Shown: positions 1 through 7,584, numbered from the stretch's first letter. The stretch: DNA of 13,407 bases from Candidatus Atribacteria bacterium (GCA_029982105.1 JARRCQ010000014.1:1-13407), one strand, 5' to 3'. Program-made: numbers and translations. The notes: generated by a model from the sequence alone, not told the origin.

Positions 1-303
1 GCAAGAGAAAAAACCAGTGTGGCAGGCTACTCCTTCTTGTTTTACTTGAATGAGCAAGGTGTCATTATCGCAATCCACATAAATCCCTTGCACCTCTTGA
101 AAATGGCCACTTTGCTCTCCTTTATTCCATAGCTTTCCTCTACTTCTACTATAGAACCAAGTTTTCCCGGTTTCTAAGGTCCGGGACAGTGCTTCCCGGT
201 TCATATATGCCATCATCAAAACTTTGCCACTTTCTACATCTTGAATGATAGCTGGAATTAACTCTCCTTTTTCAAAAAGGGTATCTTCCCAAGATTTTTC
301 CAT
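1..303 (-). CDS. hisI: Phosphoribosyl-AMP cyclohydrolase, partial (HisI or N-terminal part of HisIE)
   Basis: Opens the adenine ring of phosphoribosyl-AMP in histidine biosynthesis (cytoplasmic, Zn/Mg dependent). It is in frame to the window edge, so only the first 101 residues are seen. The family signatures are clear in my translation: [15 protein letters not shown] at about residues 49-63, the metal-binding DCDND at 77-81, and ACHTG...SC at 93-101 with the conserved Cys94, His95 and Cys101. The ATG start shares one base with the hisF stop (TAATG), and a GGTGG ribosome site lies 7 bases upstream. It is the last his gene visible in this operon. Whether a HisE pyrophosphohydrolase domain is fused downstream cannot be seen, because the window ends just after the last cyclohydrolase motif. 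Confidence 0.95.
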   Translation of the reverse strand, partial: MEKSWEDTLFEKGELIPAIIQDVESGKVLMMAYMNREALSRTLETGKTWFYSRSRGKLWNKGEQSGHFQEVQGIYVDCDNDTLLIQVKQEGVACHTGFFSC

Positions 304-1082
304 TAATCTTCCACCCTTACTGGTATCCCTCTTTTTTGGAGGTAAGCTTTTGCCTCTCCTATACTAAAATAGCGATAGTGAAAAATGGAAGCCACCAAAG
401 CTGCATCAGCTTTTCCTTCTCTCAAAACTGCCAAGAGATGCTCCAATTTTCCGGCTCCACCTGAGGCGATGATAGGCAAATGAACTCTTTCCGCTACTTT
501 TCGGGTAAGGCTGATATCATAGCCAGCTTGAGTTCCATCAGTATCCATACTGGTCAATAATATTTCTCCTGCTCCCAATTTTTCTACCTGTTGAGCCCAA
601 GATAGAGCATCTTTCCCCGTAGGAGTTCGCCCTCCATTTATGAACACTTCCCAATAACTACGCCGGTTTATCCTATCCCAGGTCCTTTTAACATCTATAG
701 CCACCACTACACATTGGCTACCAAACATTTCTGCTAACTCAGTTATTAATTCCGGTTTGAGAACTGCTTGAGTGTTAATCGATATTTTATCTGCTCCGGC
801 TTTGAGAAGATTGGCTACTTGTCCGGCAGCTCCTATGCCTCCTCCTATGGTAAAAGGGATAGTTAAAACTTCAGCTACCTTTTCCGCCACTTGAATCATA
901 GTTTCTCTTTGCTCGTACGAAGCAGTTATATCCAGAAAAATTAGTTCATCTGCTCCTTCTTCCTCATATCTCCGAGCCAATTCTACCGGATCTCCCACAT
1001 CTTTTATATTTTCAAAGTGGACGCCTTTAACCACTTTTCCCTCTTTTACATCTAAACAGGGGATAATTCTTTTGACTAACAC
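303..1082 (-). CDS. hisF: Imidazole glycerol phosphate synthase, cyclase subunit HisF
   Basis: Cyclase subunit that uses ammonia from HisH to convert PRFAR to imidazole glycerol phosphate and AICAR. It has 259 residues, the usual length for this (beta/alpha)8 barrel. Both catalytic aspartates sit at canonical positions: Asp11 in IPCLDVK and Asp130 in VVAIDVKR. Phosphate-binding segments are also visible (GGGI at about 80-83, SGGAG at 207-211), as is the [13 protein letters not shown] loop at 177-189. The start is GTG, one base after the hisA stop, preceded by GGGAGGA at good spacing. HisH, its obligate partner, is encoded two genes upstream in the same operon, with hisA between. Confidence 0.97.
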   Translation of the reverse strand: MLVKRIIPCLDVKEGKVVKGVHFENIKDVGDPVELARRYEEEGADELIFLDITASYEQRETMIQVAEKVAEVLTIPFTIGGGIGAAGQVANLLKAGADKISINTQAVLKPELITELAEMFGSQCVVVAIDVKRTWDRINRRSYWEVFINGGRTPTGKDALSWAQQVEKLGAGEILLTSMDTDGTQAGYDISLTRKVAERVHLPIIASGGAGKLEHLLAVLREGKADAALVASIFHYRYFSIGEAKAYLQKRGIPVRVED

Positions 1083-1083
1083 T

Positions 1084-1812
1084 TTATTCCTCCCGCAGAA
1101 TATTACATACTTCTTTAAAATTAAGTTGCCCGGTGTAAAGAGCTTTACCTAAGATTATTCCTTCGACACCCTCTCCCAAGCTCTTTATCTTCCGGATATC
1201 TTCTTTATGACTTACTCCTCCTGCAATTATAATGTTTACTCCACTTTCAGCAATAAAATTCCTAATCACTTCTATTCTCACTCCCTGAAGCATTCCATCT
1301 CTCTGCACATCAGTAAAAATAAAATGCTCAATACCTTTATCTTTTAAAGTTTTCGCCAAATCAGTGGCTTTAATAGGAACTTCTTCTCTCCATCCCTCTA
1401 AAGAAATAAATTGGTCTCGAGTATCGATGCTCACCGCTACTTTTTCCTTGGCTATTTTTATCATTTCTTCCAAAATCGAGGGATTTTTTACTGCTACACT
1501 ACTTAATACTACTCTCTCTACTCCAGCCTCAAGATAATTTAGAAAAGAAGATACTTCTCTAATCCCTCCTCCCACTTCAATTGGTATTCTTACTGCCTGA
1601 GCTAATTCTTTAATAAGGGAAAAATTAACGGGATATCCTAACTTTGCTCCTTCTAAATCTACAACGTGTAGAAGAGGAGCTCCCTCTTCCTCCCACTTTT
1701 GAGCTACGACAATAGGAGAGGAGCTAAAAACCTCCACTTTTTGATAATCCCCTTTTTCTAATCTTACTACTTTCCCTTCTATGATATCCAAGGCAGGGAT
1801 GGGTAAAATCAC
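1084..1812 (-). CDS. hisA: Phosphoribosylformimino-5-aminoimidazole carboxamide ribotide isomerase HisA
   Basis: Isomerises ProFAR to PRFAR, the substrate of HisF/HisH. The reading frame is open from a TTG at 1833, but I place the start at GTG 1812. That GTG overlaps the hisH stop as GTGA, has GAGGAG nine bases upstream, and gives the typical HisA N-terminus (ILPIPALD). The product is 242 residues, normal for this half-barrel-duplicated TIM barrel. The general acid and base aspartates are present: Asp9 in PALD and about Asp130 in VSIDTRD. The family motifs EVGGGIR, FTDVQRDGMLQG and IAGGV are also intact. It is embedded in hisB-H-A-F-I and almost certainly co-translated with hisH. Confidence 0.96.
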   Translation of the reverse strand: MILPIPALDIIEGKVVRLEKGDYQKVEVFSSSPIVVAQKWEEEGAPLLHVVDLEGAKLGYPVNFSLIKELAQAVRIPIEVGGGIREVSSFLNYLEAGVERVVLSSVAVKNPSILEEMIKIAKEKVAVSIDTRDQFISLEGWREEVPIKATDLAKTLKDKGIEHFIFTDVQRDGMLQGVRIEVIRNFIAESGVNIIIAGGVSHKEDIRKIKSLGEGVEGIILGKALYTGQLNFKEVCNILREE

Positions 1813-2417
1813 TTTTTCCAGCTCCTCACCCAATTTTCCAGGATTTTCATACCCCAGACCGAACTTTTTTCAGGATGAAATTGTAAACCCCAGATATTAT
1901 CCTGGTTCACAAGAGCAGGGATTACCACATTGTAGTTGCATATCCCTACTACCATTGAGCTCTCTTCTGGCAAAGCATAAAAGGAATGAGCAAAATAGAA
2001 AAATCTACCCTGCGGTATATCCTGAGTAAGAGGAGAATCTTTCTTAAAATATACTCGGTTCCAACCTATATGGGGTATCTTATTAGTAGGAGGCAGCTTC
2101 ATCACTTCTCCCGGTAAAAGAGAAAGCCCCTTTTTGCGAGGAGCTTCCTGACTTTTCTCAAAAAGGAGTTGTAAACCCAGACATATCCCCAAAAGAGACT
2201 TACCGTCTTCTTGATTTTCCCTGATGGCCTCTTTAATCTCTTTTTTCTCCAAATTCTCCATAGCTTTCCCAAAAGAACCCACACCGGGAAGAACCACTGC
2301 TTCAGCTTCTCTAATCACCTGAGCTTGATTAGTGATTACTACCTCTTCACCCAATCTTGCAAGCGCCTTAGAGATACTGTATAAATTACCTATTTCATAA
2401 TCAACAATAGCAATCAT
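1809..2417 (-). CDS. hisH: Imidazole glycerol phosphate synthase, glutamine amidotransferase subunit HisH
   Basis: Class I glutamine amidotransferase that hydrolyses glutamine and channels ammonia to HisF. It has 202 residues, the standard length. The catalytic triad is visible: Cys79 in GICLGLQLL, and His181 and Glu183 in FHPEKS. Other family marks are LPGVGSFG at about 43-50, PHIGWN at 115-120 and YFAHSF at 141-146 (a variant of the usual YFVHSY). The ATG start has AGAGGGG a few bases upstream. The gene starts 17 bases after hisB, and its TGA overlaps the hisA GTG by the GTGA arrangement, which suggests translational coupling. Confidence 0.97.
   Translation of the reverse strand: MIAIVDYEIGNLYSISKALARLGEEVVITNQAQVIREAEAVVLPGVGSFGKAMENLEKKEIKEAIRENQEDGKSLLGICLGLQLLFEKSQEAPRKKGLSLLPGEVMKLPPTNKIPHIGWNRVYFKKDSPLTQDIPQGRFFYFAHSFYALPEESSMVVGICNYNVVIPALVNQDNIWGLQFHPEKSSVWGMKILENWVRSWKK
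1822..1827 (-). promoter_or_regulatory. Ribosome binding site that decides the hisA start
   Basis: GAGGAG lies nine bases before GTG 1812. It lies inside the reading frame if translation began at the upstream TTG 1833, which has no comparable site. This favours the GTG that overlaps the hisH stop codon. Confidence 0.7.
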
Positions 2418-2434
2418 CGCTACCCCTCTTTTAG

Positions 2435-3031
2435 TTATAAAGCCCCTTTGGTAGAAGGAAGATAAACACTCGTTATATTAGCAGCTTGAGCCAAAGACTT
2501 ACCCAAAGCTTTGAACAAAGCCTCTAAACAATGATGACCATTTTCACCCCACCATATTTTAGCATGAAGAGTAATTTTTGCATTATTTACCAAAGCCTGC
2601 AAAAATTCTTTTACCAACCCCACTTCAAAGTTTCCTACTCTTTCTCCCAAATTAGGTTTTTCCCAGAAAAGATAAGGTCTTCCGCTCAAATCAATAGCCA
2701 CCATACTTAATGCTTCATCCATAGGAATAAAAACAGTGGCAAAACGCTCTATCCCTTTTTTATCTCCTAAACATTTCTCCAAAGCTTCTCCCAAAACTAT
2801 GCCAGTGTCTTCCACTATATGATGATAATCGTCAATAAATTCTGAGGTAGTGGCTTTTATTTTTAAATCCCAATTGGCATAAAAAGCCATACTTTCTAAA
2901 AGATGAGGGAAAAAAGGGGCATCCATTTCTATTTGGATATCCCTTTCTCCATTCAAGGAGAGATAAATCTCGATATCGGTCTCTTGAGTTTTCCTTGTGA
3001 TCAGAGCTTCTCTTTTTTCCAGTTTGATCAC
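2435..3031 (-). CDS. hisB: Imidazoleglycerol-phosphate dehydratase HisB (divergent)
   Basis: Dehydrates imidazole glycerol phosphate to imidazole acetol phosphate. It is a monofunctional dehydratase of 198 residues with no phosphatase domain. The Mn-binding HHxxE pairs are visible: His70, His71 and Glu74 in DYHHIVED, and His166, His167 and Glu170 in GENGHHCLE. His43 (FFPHLL) and His156 (TLHAKI) are further likely ligands. The N-terminal third is unusual: the common FFDHML reads FFPHLL, DDHH reads DYHH, and the usual HG(x)D stretch reads FYANWD. The ligand set is kept, so activity is plausible. The start is uncertain. GTG 3031 shares its G with the AAGGAG ribosome site, while a CTG at 3022 has ideal spacing. 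An in-frame TAA at 3038-3040 excludes anything further upstream. Confidence 0.9.
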   Translation of the reverse strand: MIKLEKREALITRKTQETDIEIYLSLNGERDIQIEMDAPFFPHLLESMAFYANWDLKIKATTSEFIDDYHHIVEDTGIVLGEALEKCLGDKKGIERFATVFIPMDEALSMVAIDLSGRPYLFWEKPNLGERVGNFEVGLVKEFLQALVNNAKITLHAKIWWGENGHHCLEALFKALGKSLAQAANITSVYLPSTKGAL

Positions 3032-3036
3032 TCCTT
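3031..3036 (-). promoter_or_regulatory. Ribosome binding site overlapping the nominal hisB GTG
   Basis: AAGGAG occupies 3036-3031, so its last base is the first base of the GTG usually taken as the start. Eight bases downstream is an in-frame CTG (3022-3020), which would give a protein beginning MEKREALITRKT. The site is only usable with good spacing if the CTG, or another non-standard codon, is the real start. Confidence 0.5.
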
Positions 3037-3037
3037 G

Positions 3038-4087
3038 TTATTGTAAGTTTTCTAACTCAGTGTTAGAAACGATAATACCTTTCCATTCCCAACCATATAA
3101 TCCTTCTTCTATTAAAAGGTAAAGGATATTATAATCAGGGTCTGGCCAATTATCAATTCTCAAAACAAAGTCATCGTTTCTTTTATCCAACTTCCCAAAT
3201 TGAAGGTTGTTAGACTGAGGAAGGTGCTTACTCAAGTAATTTTCAACTTTGTAAAAATCATCCACTTCAAACTCGCTAAACATAACTCCCATCCAGAAAT
3301 CTCCTTTTTTAGCCAAGTTTTTCAGTTTTTTAATATCCTTACTTTGAAAAGCTTCTTTAAGCTTTTGAGCCAGAGCTTCTTTGCTTTTTTCTACTCCGGT
3401 AGGTTGAGATTGAAGATAAACTATCCGTAATTCTGCCCACCGACCGTAAGAAAAGTCAGGTGCTTCTCGAGCTACTTTTTGATAATAAGAAATAGCTTCC
3501 TCTATTTTTCCTAACTTTTCATAACAAGAAGCAATTTCCATCATAATTCTCGCCTTTTCCTCCACATCGGGATAAGAGTTCAAAAGCTCTTGATAAACTT
3601 TAATAGCTCCAAGGTAATCTTTGCTGTGATATTGTAGGTTATAAGCCATATCTTCCTTAACCAAATCTTTCAGTCCATAAGGGTCTTCCTCGTCCCGAGG
3701 GTAAGAATCAATAATTTTATGGAACAACTCTAACGCTTTAGCAAAATTTCCTCTCTCTTCTTCTATTTTGGCTATCCAGTAACGATAGAGATAAGAAGAG
3801 GGGTCGTCAGGAAATTTATTAATGTATTTTTCTAATACCTGTGTCGCCTTGTCTGGTTCTCCTTTTTCTAAGTATATCTGATAAATCATTTCTACAGCCT
3901 GAGACAATTCTTCCTGAGAAAAAGAATCCAGAAGAGGCTCGAGAAGAGTAATAACTTTGTCCAGCTCCCCTTTTTCCATCAGCCATTGAGCCTGATCTAA
4001 GGGCTCCAAAGATAAAACTACTCCCCCGCTACTGATTAAATAAATCAAGGAAAGAAAAACAACCGAAAAAATAATTTTAGATTCCAA
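3038..4087 (-). CDS. Secreted or membrane-anchored TPR-repeat protein, function unknown
   Basis: A 349-residue protein with an N-terminal hydrophobic segment (about residues 5-26), which reads as a signal peptide or anchor, so most of it should lie outside the cytoplasm. Residues ~30-225 hold several degenerate tetratricopeptide repeats (for example GNFAKALELFHKIIDSYP at 113-130 and GKIEEAISYYQKVAREAP at 193-210), a protein-protein interaction scaffold. The C-terminal ~110 residues (about 238-349) are mixed charged and aromatic (FWMGVMFSEFEVDDF, WPDPDYN, YGWEWKG) and look like a separate alpha/beta domain that I do not recognise. The TTG start is supported by AAGGGGG upstream. The gene ends seven bases before hisB and heads the his operon, although it has no obvious role in histidine synthesis. 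Confidence 0.85.
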   Translation of the reverse strand: MESKIIFSVVFLSLIYLISSGGVVLSLEPLDQAQWLMEKGELDKVITLLEPLLDSFSQEELSQAVEMIYQIYLEKGEPDKATQVLEKYINKFPDDPSSYLYRYWIAKIEEERGNFAKALELFHKIIDSYPRDEEDPYGLKDLVKEDMAYNLQYHSKDYLGAIKVYQELLNSYPDVEEKARIMMEIASCYEKLGKIEEAISYYQKVAREAPDFSYGRWAELRIVYLQSQPTGVEKSKEALAQKLKEAFQSKDIKKLKNLAKKGDFWMGVMFSEFEVDDFYKVENYLSKHLPQSNNLQFGKLDKRNDDFVLRIDNWPDPDYNILYLLIEEGLYGWEWKGIIVSNTELENLQ

Positions 4088-4241
4088 ACGAACTTTCCCC
4101 CTTTTGGCTTACTCATAATTCTAATAATCTTTAGAACCTTTAAAATGAAAACTTAATATATTATCATAGTAGTATAAAAATTAATTTAGTGAATATAATT
4201 TAAGGAAAAAGCTATTTTTAGTTTATTTTCCTTGTTAAAGA

Positions 4242-4250
4242 TGATATAAT
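4242..4250 (+). promoter_or_regulatory. Putative extended -10 promoter for the membrane-protein gene
   Basis: TGATATAAT matches an extended -10 (TGnTATAAT) 37 bases before the ATG at 4288. The -35 position holds only TTTATT-like sequence, as is common for extended -10 promoters. The rest of the 200-base divergent spacer (4088-4287) is very AT-rich. I could not define a clear minus-strand promoter for the TPR-his operon in it. Confidence 0.45.
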
Positions 4251-4287
4251 CATAACACGTTTTCAAAGAAAGAGTATATATAAAAAG

Positions 4288-4959
4288 ATGGAAACCTTCG
4301 ATTTTTGGCGAGAATTAAAGAAGAATTGGAATCTTATTTTTAGTTATCCGCAGATTCTTTTGGTCGCTCTTGTTCCTTCTTTGGCTATTGCTACTTCTAA
4401 TTATCTGGCCTGGCAAGGACGCCTGGCCTGGGTTTCTGTTTTCTTTCGAGGAGTGGGAAGCGCAATCTTACTGATTCTGGGAGTTTTCCTGGGTTTCATT
4501 GCTCTGAGTTTTATAGTAGCAATAGCCTGGGATTACCGTTACCGTGATACTGTAGATTTGCTCCGTGCCTGGCGGATAATTCAGAAGCGCCTACCGGATA
4601 TAGTTATGGTTTCCCTCATAATGGGTTTTTTAGAGGGATTCTTTACCATATGGTTTGTGTTTTTAGGGTTTTTGTTGGCTTTTTTGCTCCTTTTTGTCAT
4701 ACCTCTCACCGTGGTAGACGGAGACAATCCCTTCTCTGCCATCCGCAATAGTTTTCACCTGGTTAGCGAGAACTTAGGGGAATGTTTTACCTTTTTTATT
4801 CTCCTTCTATTCTTCTTTTTAATCGGTTATCTACTGTTCTGGCTTTTAGGATTCTTAGGAATAGTAGGGCTAATTTTAAACACTATAATAGGAGGAATAC
4901 TCCTATCTTATGTTTCTCTTCTTCTTTCCTCATTTTATTTTTCCTTAACTCGCTTTTAA
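4288..4959 (+). CDS. Polytopic membrane protein, DUF4013/YciC-like
   Basis: A 223-residue integral membrane protein with about five to six hydrophobic segments (roughly 22-40, 55-80, 105-140 as a pair, 166-195 and 196-220). The central PLTVVDGDNPFSAIRNSF stretch (139-156), leading into a polar VSENLGE turn, resembles the P-x-V-V-x-(D/E)...A-I-x-x-S pattern of the loosely defined DUF4013, YciC and glycerophosphodiesterase-membrane-domain group. No catalytic residues are recognisable and the function is unknown. It is the only plus-strand gene in the window. The ribosome site is weak (AAAGAAAGAG about 15 bases upstream). Its TAA overlaps the stop codon of the convergent hydrolase gene. Confidence 0.8.
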   Translation: METFDFWRELKKNWNLIFSYPQILLVALVPSLAIATSNYLAWQGRLAWVSVFFRGVGSAILLILGVFLGFIALSFIVAIAWDYRYRDTVDLLRAWRIIQKRLPDIVMVSLIMGFLEGFFTIWFVFLGFLLAFLLLFVIPLTVVDGDNPFSAIRNSFHLVSENLGECFTFFILLLFFFLIGYLLFWLLGFLGIVGLILNTIIGGILLSYVSLLLSSFYFSLTRF

Positions 4960-5744
4960 TCTTTTAGCGTTTCTTCTAAATCTATTTTCAGACCATCGCT
5001 GGCGGCTACTACTTTTATCCCTGTTTTTTGAGACATTTCCTCCGCTATTTTCCAGGGTTTTTCTCGTAAAACAGTTAATCCAAAATGGGTGAGTAAAGCT
5101 AAGCGAGGCTTAATATTCTCAATGAGGACCTGGGCATCAGGAATACTTAAGTGAAGTATAGAAGGGGGATTATCCTTTCTAAAACGGACAGTATTTATAA
5201 TTAAAATTTTACTACCTTGATAAGCTTCAATTAATTTATCTTCAAAGAGAGTATCAGTAATAAAAGATACCTCTCCTTGAGGAAAAGAAAAACGAAAACC
5301 GTAGGTTTCTACGGAGTGGAAATGGCGCAAAGGAGTAGAAAAAGAAAGGTCTTTCCAATGATATTGTTTACCCTCTTCTAAAATCTCTAAACTCACTAAT
5401 TTTTCTCGTAAATAACTGAATAACACTGGCTCTCCCTCCAAAGCTTCCCGAGGAAGAAAAACAACTCCTCTTTTTTTAGTAGCACCCTCGGTCATAGCTT
5501 CTACCATAATATTGAGGTCGTTAGAGTGGTCTAAATGGCGATGAGAAAGAAGCACAATATCTAAAGAGGGAGGAGAAAGAGGAGGACGACTGGATAAAGC
5601 TCTAACCAATGCTCCGGGACCGGGGTCTAAGTGAAGGTTGGTATCTTGATATTTTATCCACACTCCCCCCGAGGAGCGCAACTGCTTAGAAACTACTATC
5701 CGAGCTCCAGCTGTTCCTAAAAACTTAATAAAATTTTCGGTCAT
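4956..5744 (-). CDS. Metallo-beta-lactamase-fold hydrolase
   Basis: A 262-residue cytoplasmic MBL-fold protein. The dinuclear-metal signature is complete: HRHLDH at 68-73 (His68, His70, Asp72, His73), His143 in RHFHSVETYGF, Asp164 in FITDT, and His220 in LLTHFG. The N-terminal FLGTAGAR and HLDPGPGALVR (38-48) resemble RNase Z, PhnP and archaeal-type hydrolases of the lactamase_B_2 kind. A phosphodiester or small phosphoester substrate is therefore plausible but not shown. No RNase Z exosite arm is visible, so tRNA processing is not indicated. The ATG overlaps the stop of the upstream HD-GYP gene (ATGA), so the two are probably translationally coupled. The 3' end overlaps the convergent membrane-protein gene by four bases. 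Confidence 0.88.
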   Translation of the reverse strand: MTENFIKFLGTAGARIVVSKQLRSSGGVWIKYQDTNLHLDPGPGALVRALSSRPPLSPPSLDIVLLSHRHLDHSNDLNIMVEAMTEGATKKRGVVFLPREALEGEPVLFSYLREKLVSLEILEEGKQYHWKDLSFSTPLRHFHSVETYGFRFSFPQGEVSFITDTLFEDKLIEAYQGSKILIINTVRFRKDNPPSILHLSIPDAQVLIENIKPRLALLTHFGLTVLREKPWKIAEEMSQKTGIKVVAASDGLKIDLEETLKD

Positions 5745-6850
5745 AAATTTATCCTACTTTTCATATCTATTTCACTAATTATAGTCAAAGTAAGAGAATA
5801 AGAAAGGTCGATTTCTAATGAAAGATAGGCGTTTCCTTGCTCATCCCGTTTTTTAATTCGAATTATAGGCCGAAAAGGAAGAATAGGGTTAATTCTGCTC
5901 ACTACTGCTTCTTCTCCAGTAGATAATTTTATCAAATCTCCCACCTGATAGGGAGAAAGATGACGAATAAAAGCACCTACCACTTTATCATCTAACTTAT
6001 AGCCAGCATTCCCCATTAAATATTCAATAACTTCAGGAATAGGGAGAGACTTTCTATAAGGTCGGTTAGAAGTGAGCGCTTCATACACATCTGCTACTGC
6101 CACAATGCGAGACAAAATAGATATGTTTTTCTTAGTCAAATGGAATAGATAGCCACTGCCATCTATTCTCTCGTGGTGCTGCAGAGGTATTTCTTTAACC
6201 TTTTCGGGTAACTGAGTTTTCTCATCTAAAATATTTTTGGCAAATAGAGGATGCTTTTGAATAATTTCATATTCTTCTTCGGAGAGTTTAGAAGGTTTAT
6301 TTAAAATTTCTGGAGGAATTACGAGTTTTCCTAAATCATGCAAAAGAGCCCCCAAACCCAGATTAGCAAGCTCTTCATCTTTTAATCCTAAAAATTTAGC
6401 AATAAATAGAGAAATAACAGCTACATTAAGAGAATGAGTAAAAGTAAGGTCATCGTGCTTTTTTAGCTGTATGAGAGGGATAACCAGTTCTTTATGAGCT
6501 TTAACTTCCTCTGCCATTTGGGAGACATTATGCCTAAGAGGTACAACAGAAGTACTTTTTCCCTGAGACAAATCTTCCAAAATCTCTTGCATATTTTCCA
6601 AAGTTTTCTTTTTAGTTTCCAGAGATACATCTTCTCTGGCAACTAACTCTTCATCTTCTTCCCAAATTTCAGCCAAGAAAGAAGAATAACCTTCTTCTTT
6701 GATTCTTTCCATAAACTCAGGCGTTACAACCTGTCCTCGCTTTAAAAGGACTCGTTCACGAGAATCAAGAAGGTTAAAAGGAAGAACTTCTCCTACTTCT
6801 AATTTAGAAACAGGGATATTAACTTTTTTTATTCGATAAATTTCTCTCAA
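5741..6850 (-). CDS. HD-GYP domain protein, putative cyclic-di-GMP phosphodiesterase (variant GYL motif)
   Basis: A 369-residue cytoplasmic signalling protein with no membrane segment. Residues 1-62 form the small N-terminal domain often found on HD-GYP proteins (PVSKLEVGEVL...LLKRGQVVTPEFMERI). A charged helical linker (~65-125) follows, then the HD-GYP catalytic core (~130-300). Metal-site residues are visible: His139, HD at 171-172 in LLHDLGK, His200 in KHP, HHE at 225-227 and Asp254 in VADVYEALT. The diagnostic HHExxDGxGYP reads HHERIDGSGYL, with Pro replaced by Leu235. The C-terminal ~70 residues (GDLIKLSTGEEAVVSRINP onward) are the usual HD-GYP-associated tail. The TTG start has AAGGGG eight bases upstream. 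Activity against cyclic-di-GMP is the family expectation, but the altered motif leaves it open. Confidence 0.9.
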   Translation of the reverse strand: MREIYRIKKVNIPVSKLEVGEVLPFNLLDSRERVLLKRGQVVTPEFMERIKEEGYSSFLAEIWEEDEELVAREDVSLETKKKTLENMQEILEDLSQGKSTSVVPLRHNVSQMAEEVKAHKELVIPLIQLKKHDDLTFTHSLNVAVISLFIAKFLGLKDEELANLGLGALLHDLGKLVIPPEILNKPSKLSEEEYEIIQKHPLFAKNILDEKTQLPEKVKEIPLQHHERIDGSGYLFHLTKKNISILSRIVAVADVYEALTSNRPYRKSLPIPEVIEYLMGNAGYKLDDKVVGAFIRHLSPYQVGDLIKLSTGEEAVVSRINPILPFRPIIRIKKRDEQGNAYLSLEIDLSYSLTLTIISEIDMKSRINL

Positions 6851-6873
6851 TTTTTATACCCCTTATATACTTA

Positions 6874-6890
6874 TATAGTTAACTACAAAA
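6874..6890 (-). promoter_or_regulatory. Conserved TATAGTTAA block upstream of the HD-GYP gene
   Basis: On the minus strand this reads TTTTGTAGTTAACTATA, 23 bases before the TTG start. Near-identical blocks occur upstream of two other minus-strand genes (8135-8151 and 9235-9250). TATATA could be a -10, but no -35 is visible in this copy. It could be a promoter or the end of a repeat element. Confidence 0.35.
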
Positions 6891-6891
6891 T

Positions 6892-6908
6892 ACAGCCTAC
6901 GGCGCAAG
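6892..6908. repeat. CCTACGGCG segment, copy 1
   Basis: ACAGCCTACGGCGCAAG is repeated with one mismatch at 9302-9318. In both places it sits next to other repeat modules. It contains the short palindrome GCCTACGGC. Its function is unknown. Confidence 0.5.
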
Positions 6909-6932
6909 ATAAGGGCAAAATAGATGAGAAAG

Positions 6933-6967
6933 ACTATAGGGGGAAATGTTTCCCCCTATAACCCCCC
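6933..6967. repeat. G-run/C-run hairpin module, copy A
   Basis: Perfect 12-base-pair palindrome, TATAGGGGGAAA against TTTCCCCCTATA with only TG between, followed by AA and a second C-run (6962-6967). It is the best-formed of six related modules. There is no T-tract in the direction of minus-strand transcription, so it is not a simple terminator. Confidence 0.8.
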
Positions 6968-7167
6968 GAAGAAAATAAAAACCTAAAAAACAACTAAGAA
7001 AGTTATGCTATCCCTCAGTACATAGCGACTTTGAGTTTTTGACTCTTGACATAATCTACTTTTTTTAAACTTTCAACAGTTTAAACAGTTTTACAAGATA
7101 CTATAATTATATGACTTTTCAGCTTTAAAGTATTCTCCAAAACCTGTTATTTGCTATCTTCCTCTCA

Positions 7168-7194
7168 GGGTGGAAGTGAGGGTGAGAGTGGAAG
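7168..7194. repeat. GTGAGGGT segment, left arm of imperfect inverted repeat
   Basis: GGGTGGAAGTGAGGGTGAGA and the following bases match the reverse complement of 7585-7613 at roughly 22 of 30 positions in a longer alignment. This includes the ten-base AAGTGAGGGT, and most differences are G/A transitions. The two arms enclose the CATTCC palindrome cluster. Confidence 0.4.
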
Positions 7195-7274
7195 AACCAT
7201 AAGGGGGAGAGTACATCTATCGTTCACTGAAAAACTGCTCTAACTGTCTCCAGCGCTTTTTTCTCTATATTGTA

Positions 7275-7575
7275 GACCCCTCGCAGAACCATTCCGGGAT
7301 GACGTCCCGTCTTGCGTCATTCCCGAGCACTTCAGTCGGGAATCTATCTTCTCTCATCATTTCCGAAATTTAGCCGGGGATTTATTTCCTCTGTCATTCC
7401 CGAAATTTTTTATCGGGAATCCAGAGGTTTAAAGACGTGGACCCCTGATATATACATTCAGGGGTGACGAATAAGGGTGATAAAACCATTCCGGGGTGAC
7501 AGACTTGAGTGCATCCAAAAGTTTTGAAAACATCTTGATTCCTCGCAGAGACATTCAGGAATGACGGACTTGAGG
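7275..7575. repeat. Cluster of CATTCC/GGAATG palindromic repeats
   Basis: At least seven copies or fragments of a ~30-base palindromic repeat lie in both orientations. Plus-oriented copies: 7315-7345, 7356-7382 (decayed) and 7393-7423. The first and third have perfect arms ATTCCCGA/TCGGGAAT and nine-base loops, and left arms recur every ~38 bases. Minus-oriented copies: 7275-7304, 7440-7469, 7487-7512 (partial) and 7536-7575. Similar GTCATTCCCG...CGGGAATCC palindromes are common intergenic repeats in many bacteria. Confidence 0.8.
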
Positions 7576-7584
7576 GAATCTCAT

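Noticed and set aside
1781..2029. Plus-strand open frame antisense to hisA/hisH
   Set aside because: It is a shadow of two well-supported genes. The same applies to the plus-strand frames inside the BtpA, kinase and peptidase genes.
7046..7107. TTGACA (7046) and TATAAT (7102) as plus-strand promoter parts
   Set aside because: They are about 50 bases apart, each lacks a partner at proper spacing, and there is no plus-strand gene downstream.
7275..7575. CRISPR-like array
   Set aside because: Units are palindromic, occur in both orientations, vary in sequence and have no regular unique spacers. No cas genes are nearby.
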